Position numbers and translations under genes: made by a program
Part shown: in pieces, positions 33,045 to 40,884 of the stretch
Layout: every line of letters starts with the position of its first letter
Position numbering within the stretch: the first letter of the stretch is position 1
NCBI GenBank assembly: GCA_964423665.1
Contig: CAYRFX010000008.1
Span: forward strand, 1 to 47,551
Length of the DNA stretch: 47,551 nucleotides
Direction: 5' to 3'
DNA from: HGM04593 sp964423665
GTDB taxonomy: Bacteria; Bacteroidota; Bacteroidia; Bacteroidales; Bacteroidaceae
Notes under the pieces: generated by a model
The model's input: only the letters and a program-made list of their open reading frames with translations
Told to the model about the DNA's origin: nothing
Database searches by the model: none

Positions 33045-34595
33045 ATGATTTTGAAAGAGTATTTAAGGCTATTGGCAACCCGCGAAGGAAAAGTAGTGTT
33101 AGGAAAGAACTACTTCAACCTCTGGTTGTTGAGTATTGTTCTTTTTGCAACATTTGTCTCTATAGCTTTCAGTAATGGAAGCATGAATTATCTTTCTGAC
33201 AAGATGAATGACCCATTTACAAATTGGGTGGATATTCAGAAAGGATACGGCAATGGAGACTTTGATGGACTTAGAACTGCTGTAGAAGATCCTGCACTCC
33301 AGGAGCGTTTTATGTTCGACGAGGTGCAGAATGATAATTATTTCGCATTTACGATGCTGACAGCCAACGAAGGATATCAATATCTCGAAATTCGTTTCTT
33401 CGAACATTTCAATAGTAAGCTAATGCAGGCAATCCTTGACAGTGAGAACATTATCGGTGATTGTACCGTATCAAGGGATAGTCTTATAAACGAGACATAC
33501 GGCGTGGTTGTAACATTGGATGCATTGAAGAAATTGGGTTATTCTGAAGAAAAGGTTCCAGCCTATCTTCACTATCTGTCACGCAGTGTCAGTGCCGACA
33601 CTATAGGTTTCAAGCTGTACGAGAATGAGTTTGCAGCAGCTCCGCTGCCTCTTCTAGCAGTTGTAAGACGTCTGCCAGGCAATATGGATATGATTGCATC
33701 GAAGTATCTCTATGAGCAGTGGAGCAACGACTATACATTTCCGCTCGATCTTAACAACAGAGATTACAGACGCGACATAATCTATTTTGTCGAGAATGAC
33801 GTCAAAGATTTCGATGCGAAGGTTACAATCCTACTTCCCGACACTCTCAACAACTTCATGTTCCAGATACTCGAGGATGAACGGCCTGAACTCAAGAGCT
33901 GGAAACCCGGCAAGATGATGTCGGTTTTCATTGGTGACCACAATCTCGAGACACAAGCTTACATTGATTTTGACAACAGACTTAAGGAAACTTTCAAAGA
34001 TAGTATTACCCGAATTTACAAATACAATTCATCGGACTACATATTGCCACAGGCATCATACCTGTCAATGAATTTCTATTCATTGGATTCAATAAGATCG
34101 TTTGAGCGCTTTGTGAAAGAGGATTTCAATGTGCAGATCGAGATGGCTCAAGTCAATGCCAAGGAAAACTTTAATGCAGTCAGCATTATGGCAAACATCC
34201 TTTCATGGGCAATGATTGTGTTCTCAATTGTCTGTATCATAATGTTTATTGTCAATATGTTGCAGAGTTATTTCCAGAAAGTTAAGCGCAATATCGGAAC
34301 TTTTAAGGCATTCGGAATGGATTCCGACGAGCTCATCAAGGTGTATATTATCATATTGCTGACAATAGTGCTCACTGCCATTTTTATAGCAATATCATTT
34401 ACCTGGATTATTGAGCTGATGCTGCCTTGTCTTGATATCATGAAAGACGGAACATACAACTATCTAGCACTTTGGAGTTCAAAAACGGTATATTCAATGC
34501 TTATTGTGCTTGTTGCAACAGTATTGACAGTATATATTGTAATGAATCGCATGCTCAAGCAAACTCCTGGTGACTTAATTTACGACAGAAACTGA
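33045..34595 (+). CDS. FtsX/MacB-like ABC permease
   Basis: 516 residues. One N-terminal membrane helix (about 26-45), a large periplasmic domain (about 50-375), then three membrane helices (about 382-408, 425-455, 482-502): the four-helix FtsX/MacB topology. There is no channel-type transmembrane bundle. FtsEX- and MacB-type complexes use ATP in the cytoplasm to move periplasmic domains and activate partners such as hydrolases. The periplasmic domain is larger than in FtsX and would be able to touch the protease and vWA proteins. Confidence 0.87.
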   Translation: MILKEYLRLLATREGKVVLGKNYFNLWLLSIVLFATFVSIAFSNGSMNYLSDKMNDPFTNWVDIQKGYGNGDFDGLRTAVEDPALQERFMFDEVQNDNYFAFTMLTANEGYQYLEIRFFEHFNSKLMQAILDSENIIGDCTVSRDSLINETYGVVVTLDALKKLGYSEEKVPAYLHYLSRSVSADTIGFKLYENEFAAAPLPLLAVVRRLPGNMDMIASKYLYEQWSNDYTFPLDLNNRDYRRDIIYFVENDVKDFDAKVTILLPDTLNNFMFQILEDERPELKSWKPGKMMSVFIGDHNLETQAYIDFDNRLKETFKDSITRIYKYNSSDYILPQASYLSMNFYSLDSIRSFERFVKEDFNVQIEMAQVNAKENFNAVSIMANILSWAMIVFSIVCIIMFIVNMLQSYFQKVKRNIGTFKAFGMDSDELIKVYIIILLTIVLTAIFIAISFTWIIELMLPCLDIMKDGTYNYLALWSSKTVYSMLIVLVATVLTVYIVMNRMLKQTPGDLIYDRN

Positions 34596-34607
34596 TTTTA
34601 GGATTCA

Positions 34608-35591
34608 ATGGATGATAGAAACGTTATAATAGAAGGCAATCTGGTATATTTGAATGTATCGAATACCTGGTGTGTTTATGACCGCTCAAAAGAACCGTTA
34701 GGCGCAGGAGCCATGGGCACAGTCTACTATGGGTATACATGCAATACAAAAATACCTGTTGCAATTAAAAAGGTAAAAGATGTTTATTCAAACGACCCAA
34801 GTATACGTGCCCGCGCCCGGCAGGAAGCTGCTTTAATGTTTCGCCACCGCAATCTGGTTGAAATGCTTGGATTGTGCGAGTGGGAACATGACTATGGTCC
34901 AATATTTATTGTCTCAAAATATGTACATGGTGAGACATTCGACCAATTTGTGCAGAAAAAATTAGGTTCCATGCCGTTAATAAAGCGAGCAAGAACGATA
35001 TGCAGTATGGTTATGCCCATATTCGAAGCGCTTAATTATTTGCATTCCAAAAACATTCTGCATATGGATATTAAGCCAACAAATATTATGGTCGAGAACG
35101 GCAATAATATAAGGCTTATGGATTTAGGTATTGCATATACAGAAGCCTACCAATCAACGAGCACCTCAAATATGATGGGAACACCAAAGTATGCAGCTCC
35201 AGAACAATTTGGGACAATGGGAACAAAAGAAACTGTTGATAATCGTACAGATATATATGAATTATCGGTAACAATTTATGAATTATTGTGTAATGAAAAC
35301 CCGTTCTTGAGTCAGACTTTCGATGAATTAGTTGAAAAACATAAGACATTAGTGTTGCCATACCACGAAAAAATACCTAGACCGATTATGGATGTGCTTC
35401 GTAAAGCAGCACATCCCAATATGAAGATGAGGTATAGCAATATTATAGATTTTAGAAATGAATTTAAAAAATCAGTAGAAGTATTGAGTGATGAAAATAA
35501 ATGCGATAAAAAGAATTCATTACAACTCATAAGTATGATGGTATTTTTATTGCTGGCAGTTTTAGGAATTATATATCTTATTATAATATAA
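34608..35591 (+). CDS. Ser/Thr protein kinase with C-terminal membrane tail (kinase 2), RD-negative
   Basis: 327 residues. Glycine loop GAGAMGTV (32-39), K54, E73, catalytic loop HMDIKPTN (152-159), DLG in place of DFG (172-174) and APE (197-199). The HRD arginine is Met153, so this kinase probably does not need activation-loop phosphorylation. The catalytic Asp154, Lys156 and Asn159 remain. It ends in one membrane helix (about 305-327), like kinase 1. The two kinases differ in complementary positions of the same loop, pointing to different roles. 6 bp before the phosphatase gene. Confidence 0.88.
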   Translation: MDDRNVIIEGNLVYLNVSNTWCVYDRSKEPLGAGAMGTVYYGYTCNTKIPVAIKKVKDVYSNDPSIRARARQEAALMFRHRNLVEMLGLCEWEHDYGPIFIVSKYVHGETFDQFVQKKLGSMPLIKRARTICSMVMPIFEALNYLHSKNILHMDIKPTNIMVENGNNIRLMDLGIAYTEAYQSTSTSNMMGTPKYAAPEQFGTMGTKETVDNRTDIYELSVTIYELLCNENPFLSQTFDELVEKHKTLVLPYHEKIPRPIMDVLRKAAHPNMKMRYSNIIDFRNEFKKSVEVLSDENKCDKKNSLQLISMMVFLLLAVLGIIYLIII

Positions 35592-35596
35592 TACTT

Positions 35597-37048
35597 ATGG
35601 TACAAATAGAAACAGTATTGCCATATATAGGAGGTATGGAATCTTGTATTGGAGGAAGAAATGAAAATCAAGATTCATGTGGATATTGTGAAACCATATA
35701 TGGGCTTTTGCTTGTTGTATGCGATGGAATGGGTGGTGGTCCTTCGGGTAAAATGGCATCTTCCATGGCTGTAAATGAAATTATAAAGAATATTGGAACA
35801 GTTCAACCTGCATCTACAATAAAACCTGATGTTAAAACGGTATTAAATAATGCCGTAAAAAAAGCTAATGCTGTAATTTATGAATACAGCCAAGAATATA
35901 TGGAGCATCAAGGCATGGGTACTACTGTGGTTGCTATGATTATTAATAGTGATGCTGCATTTGTTGCTCATGTTGGTGATAGCCGATGCTATCAAATAAG
36001 AAGAGGCGATATCGTTTTTAGAACACAAGACCATTCTGTAGTAGCAGAACTTATAAAAGCCGGTAATTTAACAGAAGAACAAGCCCGCTTATCTCCTAAT
36101 TCTAATGTAATAACAAAATCACTTGGAATACAAAAAGACGTAGATGTTGAGATAGATGTATTATCCTATGAGAAACATGATCGTTTCTATCTATGCACAG
36201 ATGGCGTCTGGGGTGCACTACCTCAAAAAAGTCTTATAAAACAATTTCATCGTTTTCCGAATATTGCAAATATACTTGCTAGTACTGCAATTCTTGTTGA
36301 TGAACTTGGTGCTAAAAATGGGGGTCATCATGACAATCATACATTACTAATTATTGAAACAAAAACAAAATCAAAACTTATAACCAAAATGAGTACAAGA
36401 GACAAGCGTATAATGCAACTTCTAACAATTTTGCTACTTGTTAGTTTGCTTATTAATCTAATTGCCATAGTTAGTCGGGAACATAAAGTGTCTGAAGGAT
36501 ATTCTATTGCGGCAAAGGATAGCATCATATCATCTCTTAATAAAGAGAAATACCAATTAGAAATAGAACTGACGGAAACGGAGGAGGCATACCGCGATTC
36601 TATAGAATCCCTTAAAAATAAGATATCAACTATGCAATCAAGCAATGAAAAGTTTGAAGAAGAGTTGAAAAAACTTAATGAACAGGTTAAGAACAAGGAA
36701 GTCCAAGAGGCTAAGAAAAATGAAATTGCAAAGAAAACAAAAGAAGAGAATAAAAAATCACTCACCGGTAAATTAAGGATACTCATTAAAGGCGAAATTA
36801 GTAAATCTGATAGTACCACTCTTATTGGAAATATAAGTTTTACAGAACATGCAATAGAAGGAACTCCTGAATATAATAGACGTAGAAAAAACACATTAGA
36901 ACAATTAAGGCAGGCCGAAGAAGGGTTTAAAAAAATTGGTGAAGAATCAAATTATAAAAAATTATATAATATAATAAAGAAGTATAAAAAGAGTGATAAG
37001 AAGAAAGTGCAGGCAATAGTTGATGAACTTGACAAAAAATACAAATAA
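35597..37048 (+). CDS. PP2C phosphatase fused to a membrane helix and coiled-coil tail
   Basis: 483 residues. The PP2C domain (1-255) has the metal aspartates: D26 in ENQDS, D43 in CDGMGGG, HVGDSR near 129, LCTDGVWG near 202 and HHDNHTLL near 247, so it should be an active Mn/Mg-dependent Ser/Thr phosphatase. A membrane segment follows (about 270-292), then a Lys/Glu-rich coiled coil (about 310-390) and a basic helical C-domain. With the catalytic part in the cytoplasm, the tail would lie in the periplasm. It should reverse the two kinases. Confidence 0.9.
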   Translation: MVQIETVLPYIGGMESCIGGRNENQDSCGYCETIYGLLLVVCDGMGGGPSGKMASSMAVNEIIKNIGTVQPASTIKPDVKTVLNNAVKKANAVIYEYSQEYMEHQGMGTTVVAMIINSDAAFVAHVGDSRCYQIRRGDIVFRTQDHSVVAELIKAGNLTEEQARLSPNSNVITKSLGIQKDVDVEIDVLSYEKHDRFYLCTDGVWGALPQKSLIKQFHRFPNIANILASTAILVDELGAKNGGHHDNHTLLIIETKTKSKLITKMSTRDKRIMQLLTILLLVSLLINLIAIVSREHKVSEGYSIAAKDSIISSLNKEKYQLEIELTETEEAYRDSIESLKNKISTMQSSNEKFEEELKKLNEQVKNKEVQEAKKNEIAKKTKEENKKSLTGKLRILIKGEISKSDSTTLIGNISFTEHAIEGTPEYNRRRKNTLEQLRQAEEGFKKIGEESNYKKLYNIIKKYKKSDKKKVQAIVDELDKKYK

Positions 37049-37057
37049 TAGACTAAA

Positions 37058-37753
37058 ATGAAAATTATAAAGATTGGTCGTGATACAACTAGTAATATAT
37101 TGCTAGAGCACGAGATGATTAGCAGGCATCATGCAATATTAAGAATTTATTCAACGGGTAAAATTGAATTAATTAGCATGGGGGCCAATGGTACAAAGTT
37201 GAATGGGACTTTAGTACGTCCAAATGTAATTTACAAGGTTAAACGTAGTGATATGATAGCATTTGCTGGTAAATACCAGTTGGATTGGGCATTGATTCCC
37301 GATCCTTTAAAGAAAGTGCGTATAGCGCTTATATGTCTGGCGATATGTTTGCTTTTGGTATGCTTGGCAGTTGCAACTAATAAGGTGTATAATTATTTCA
37401 ATCCCCAAATAGAACCCAATTTTGAACCTGCAACGTCTGAGGCTGTGATGGTTGAAGAAACTAAACCTAAAACAAACGAAGACAGAGCACTTGATGTTGT
37501 ACCGCTTAATCCTTCAAATAACAATGGTCTGACTATCTCATTAGACAAAGTTAAAGCGCAACAGGATTCTATAAAAAGGCAGAAAAAACAAGCAGAGAAG
37601 GAGGATAGTAGAGCTATTGACAAACTCTTCCCAGCTAAAAAGAAAAAAACGGTAGAAAAGCAGAAGGAAACACCTGTTAAACAGAAGGAAACACCAGCCA
37701 AGCAGAAGGAGGATGTGGATAGCAGTAATAATATCAATAATATATTAATGTAA
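37058..37753 (+). CDS. FHA-domain protein with one membrane helix and Lys-rich tail
   Basis: 231 residues. FHA domain 1-80 has all contact residues: Gly7-Arg8, S22-R23-H24-H25 and N44-G45, so it is the most complete phosphothreonine reader here. A membrane helix follows (88-106), then a periplasmic tail that is disordered and strongly basic, including three 7-residue KQKETP units near residue 201. Its small size and anchoring suggest a receptor that carries phospho-signal to a periplasmic contact. 9 bp after the phosphatase gene. Confidence 0.85.
   Translation: MKIIKIGRDTTSNILLEHEMISRHHAILRIYSTGKIELISMGANGTKLNGTLVRPNVIYKVKRSDMIAFAGKYQLDWALIPDPLKKVRIALICLAICLLLVCLAVATNKVYNYFNPQIEPNFEPATSEAVMVEETKPKTNEDRALDVVPLNPSNNNGLTISLDKVKAQQDSIKRQKKQAEKEDSRAIDKLFPAKKKKTVEKQKETPVKQKETPAKQKEDVDSSNNINNILM
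37658..37720 (+). repeat. three 21-bp tandem repeats in the FHA tail
   Basis: Units at 37658-37678, 37679-37699 and 37700-37720 encode KQKETPV, KQKETPA and KQKEDVD. They are in frame and similar in DNA sequence, so tail length could vary between strains. Confidence 0.75.
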
Positions 37754-37783
37754 ATAAAATATTAACCATAAAATAATTACACT

Positions 37784-39313
37784 ATGAAACTTATTAAAAT
37801 TGGTAGCGCGCCTACAAACGACATTCAACTTTCAAGTTCTTATGTTAGCTCAACACACGCAGAAATTACATTGTTGGATGGAGGAGAGATTATTCTTGAA
37901 GATTTGGGCAGTACAAATGGTACATTTGTGGGGGATAAAAAAATTAAGGCAAATCAAGAGATATCTATTCGTCGCGGTGATAGAGTACGATTTGCCGATA
38001 CAGAACTTGTATGGTCAAGAGTTCCTTCGTTGGCCAGCAATGCATCATATGCCCGGATTGTAAATATTGGAACAAACTATAGGAATGACATTCAAATAAA
38101 CAGTGGTGCTGTAAGTCGTTTTCATGCAACAATCAAAATTGATAAACAAGGTAAAACTTTTATTGTCGATAATGGAAGTAAGAATGGAACAAAAGTAAAT
38201 GGTATTAAAGTAGTAAAGGATGTGCCAACACTTATTAAAAGAGGTGATAACATTATCCTTGGCAATGAAGATGTTACAGAAACAATACAGCAATATATCC
38301 CTCAGAAAAAGAATGTTTTACTAATTTCACTCATCTCATTGGCTGTTGTTGCATCTATTGCTGTGATTGCACATCTTGTGCCCCGTCTTTTCCCGTCAGT
38401 GCCAGATGAAACAGCTGTAGTTCATGTATTTGCCGGCTATCATTATGAGATAACATTCAAAGATACTCCAATAGAATTCTCTACTCTTCAATTACGATAT
38501 CCGAGCGAGGGAGAATGTAATTTTGAAGGAACTGCATTCTTTATAGATAAGCAGGGACACTTGGCCACAAATAAACATATTACAAGTCCTTGGAAATCTA
38601 GCTCTAACGATGACACTCCTCTTATAAAACAAGCTGCAGGGGCGTGGATATTGGCTTTGTTCGGCAGTGACTATATTGATACAAAGTCTGAATTAAGAAA
38701 TCTTATAAGTACCCCTCAAGGAAAGGAACTTTATGAGTATATTGCGGATCGTTTCCCCGTAGAACAGCAGATTCTTCAATTAAATGTCCTGCTTAATAGT
38801 ATTCGTAATGCGGAAATTGAAATTAAAGGAGTTCTTAACGATATACGAGTTGGTTATTCCGGTCGCATGTATGATCGTTTTGCTGAATATGAGCCTTGTA
38901 CAGTTATAGCTGAGGATGAGAATACTGATTTAGCTATTATTAGATTAAACAATATGATTACTCCTGAAAATAAGGATTTCTTTGATATAAATAATGTATT
39001 TTTAGGAAAACTTGAACCTTTGCAGGACGAGTTGTGTACAACCGGTTTCCCTAGTGGAGTTGTTAAAGCATTATCAACAACCAGAACTTTGCAGCCTACA
39101 ACATATGAGACAAAATGTAGTAAACGCCCCGAAAAATACATTTTTGAATGTCAGTCACTTTCTTCTGGTGGTGCAAGCGGTTCACCTATATATCTAAAAG
39201 GAACAGATAAACTTGTGGGTGTGCTGAGCCAAAGGTGGAGCACAAATGAAGGTGGTATAATATGTGTGCAGGCTCGTTATCTGAAAGACTTGTATGACAA
39301 AGAATGTAAATGA
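37784..39313 (+). CDS. FHA-FHA-TM-trypsin-like serine protease fusion
   Basis: 509 residues. Two FHA domains (about 1-75 and 88-160): the first has S22-S23-T24-H25 and N45-G46, the second S111-R112-F113-H114 and N134-G135, but both lack the Gly-Arg arginine (Ser8 and Thr97). A membrane helix (about 177-200) separates them from a periplasmic trypsin-fold protease with H265 (ATNKHIT), D382 (NTDLAIIRL) and S465 (GGASGSP): a full catalytic triad. So a cytoplasmic phospho-peptide reader is wired to a periplasmic protease. No PDZ domain, unlike DegP/HtrA. Confidence 0.9.
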   Translation: MKLIKIGSAPTNDIQLSSSYVSSTHAEITLLDGGEIILEDLGSTNGTFVGDKKIKANQEISIRRGDRVRFADTELVWSRVPSLASNASYARIVNIGTNYRNDIQINSGAVSRFHATIKIDKQGKTFIVDNGSKNGTKVNGIKVVKDVPTLIKRGDNIILGNEDVTETIQQYIPQKKNVLLISLISLAVVASIAVIAHLVPRLFPSVPDETAVVHVFAGYHYEITFKDTPIEFSTLQLRYPSEGECNFEGTAFFIDKQGHLATNKHITSPWKSSSNDDTPLIKQAAGAWILALFGSDYIDTKSELRNLISTPQGKELYEYIADRFPVEQQILQLNVLLNSIRNAEIEIKGVLNDIRVGYSGRMYDRFAEYEPCTVIAEDENTDLAIIRLNNMITPENKDFFDINNVFLGKLEPLQDELCTTGFPSGVVKALSTTRTLQPTTYETKCSKRPEKYIFECQSLSSGGASGSPIYLKGTDKLVGVLSQRWSTNEGGIICVQARYLKDLYDKECK

Positions 39314-39318
39314 TAGAT

Positions 39319-40575
39319 ATGAAAAAGCTCTTATTTATAAACATTCTTCTACTACTCCCCATATATTTATGGGGAGATAGTTATTGCAACTATGCCGATG
39401 TGGTAGAAAGTATTACAACAAAAAACAACAATCTCTATTTTGGTTTTATTCAAACTCAAGTTATGGGCAAAGAGGTTGAATTTCAAACCTATGCTACAAT
39501 TTTTGAAAAATCGATAACACCAGATACTAAAATACACAGTACATTTATTTCCAAAGATAAATTAAGTGAAAAATGGAGATGGATTGTAGAAGATCATAGA
39601 TTCGATGTGGAATATTGTGTCGAAGATGGTAATACCGGTTTGATGTTGTGTTCTTTTACAACGGAAGGAGTTACTATTGAGAATGTTGTTGTATTAAATA
39701 CTGGCAATAATTTTGTACGCTATATTGATAATAATGATAGAAAAGATTATATAAAATTAAGCGATATATTATGTGTAGAGAAAAATCTTGAGCAACAAGA
39801 AAAAAGCGGGCTTATTGATGTGATACAGTTTAACGATAGTCGTGATGATATTAAAGGATATATAACCAAACAGACTATTGGCAAAAATATATCAGTAAAA
39901 GATTATGTAACAGGTATTATATCCGAGGTGAACCTGAAAGACATTAAAGCAATAAAAAAAGAATGTAAAGACAATAATGCATTACTTATTGAATCATCAA
40001 GATGGATTGAGGTAATTGAAACTGAGTCAGGAAGAACGTTGGAAGGGTTTATAACAAAGAAAATATATGACTCTAATGGTCAAGACGGGATAATGTCAGT
40101 TTTAACACCTGATAAAGGTTCTGACCTTGATTTTGTAAAGATGCGAGAAGTCGTTTCTATCAAACGTAGAATTAATACAAGGTATATAGACTTTTATTAT
40201 ACTACAACCTCTAACACGATTATTACAGTAAATGACCAAACTGTTTCAGAAGTCCCCATCAATAGTAAATCAAAAGAGTATTTTACAATTAATAACATCT
40301 CTGGTAGTATTGTAGATGTCCCAAAGAATAATTATAATGTTAATGCAAGTATTGTTATTAAGAGACCTATGAACGAAAATATCACAGACATTGTAGCATA
40401 TGCAATAAGTGATATTCATGAAGAGAATTTCTATTATAAAGACATTCTTAATAAGTCGATTCAATCAAAACAATATATAAAAGGTAAGACTGTAATTGAT
40501 ACATTTACTTTGCCCACAGGTGTATATCTCTTATATGTTAAAGATGCTAATGTCGTTTATATCATAAGAATTTAA
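39319..40575 (+). CDS. exported protein of unknown function, last gene of the cluster
   Basis: 418 residues from ATG at 39319 (an ATG at 39310 overlaps the protease stop codon as ATGA and is in frame). Signal peptide MKKLLFINILLLLPIYLWG. Residues 25-330 contain three to four weak repeats of a beta unit ending in DIKAIKKECK / FVKMREVVSIKR / IKLSDILCVEK-type sequence, then a beta-sandwich-like C-terminal part ending VYIIRI. No known domain. A good candidate for the protease's substrate or regulator because of adjacency. Confidence 0.75.
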   Translation: MKKLLFINILLLLPIYLWGDSYCNYADVVESITTKNNNLYFGFIQTQVMGKEVEFQTYATIFEKSITPDTKIHSTFISKDKLSEKWRWIVEDHRFDVEYCVEDGNTGLMLCSFTTEGVTIENVVVLNTGNNFVRYIDNNDRKDYIKLSDILCVEKNLEQQEKSGLIDVIQFNDSRDDIKGYITKQTIGKNISVKDYVTGIISEVNLKDIKAIKKECKDNNALLIESSRWIEVIETESGRTLEGFITKKIYDSNGQDGIMSVLTPDKGSDLDFVKMREVVSIKRRINTRYIDFYYTTTSNTIITVNDQTVSEVPINSKSKEYFTINNISGSIVDVPKNNYNVNASIVIKRPMNENITDIVAYAISDIHEENFYYKDILNKSIQSKQYIKGKTVIDTFTLPTGVYLLYVKDANVVYIIRI

Positions 40576-40580
40576 TCCGT

Positions 40581-40652
40581 ATAATACACAATAATATCCC
40601 CCCGAATCACCTATATGATAAGGTGACTTGAGGGGATATTATTGTGTATTAT
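40581..40652 (+). terminator. long terminator hairpin closing the cluster
   Basis: A 21-bp perfect stem (40581-40601 with 40632-40652) encloses a second hairpin (40607-40612/40621-40626). It starts 5 bp after the last stop. It closes the transcription unit and marks the right boundary of the AT-rich region. Confidence 0.85.
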
Positions 40653-40816
40653 TAGTTGGAATAGGGTGGAGTGATTTCTAAACGAGAGGGGGCGATTTCA
40701 AATTGTAGTTGGTGTTTCTGTCGGTTCTGTTATTACTTGAGCTTTTTGAAACTATCCATTAAATATTTTATATAGTTCTATGCACAATACACATTTCTGC
40801 AATAATCAAAAATCTT

Positions 40817-40848
40817 TTTGTGTATATTGCAAGAAAATAATAAATTTG
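40817..40848 (+). promoter_or_regulatory. murB promoter
   Basis: TTTG at 40817-40820 and TAAATTTG at 40841-40848 with a 20-bp spacer. The start near 40855 leaves about 30 nt to the ATG at 40885. Confidence 0.65.
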
Positions 40849-40884
40849 TAGCATTATAGTTAAAATGCTATACTTTGTAAAAGA

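Noticed and set aside
22099..40575. Type VI secretion regulatory cluster
   Set aside because: Kinase, PP2C and FHA genes occur in T6SS loci, but no sheath, tube, baseplate or membrane-complex gene is present and the ABC, trypsin and T9SS parts do not belong to a T6SS.
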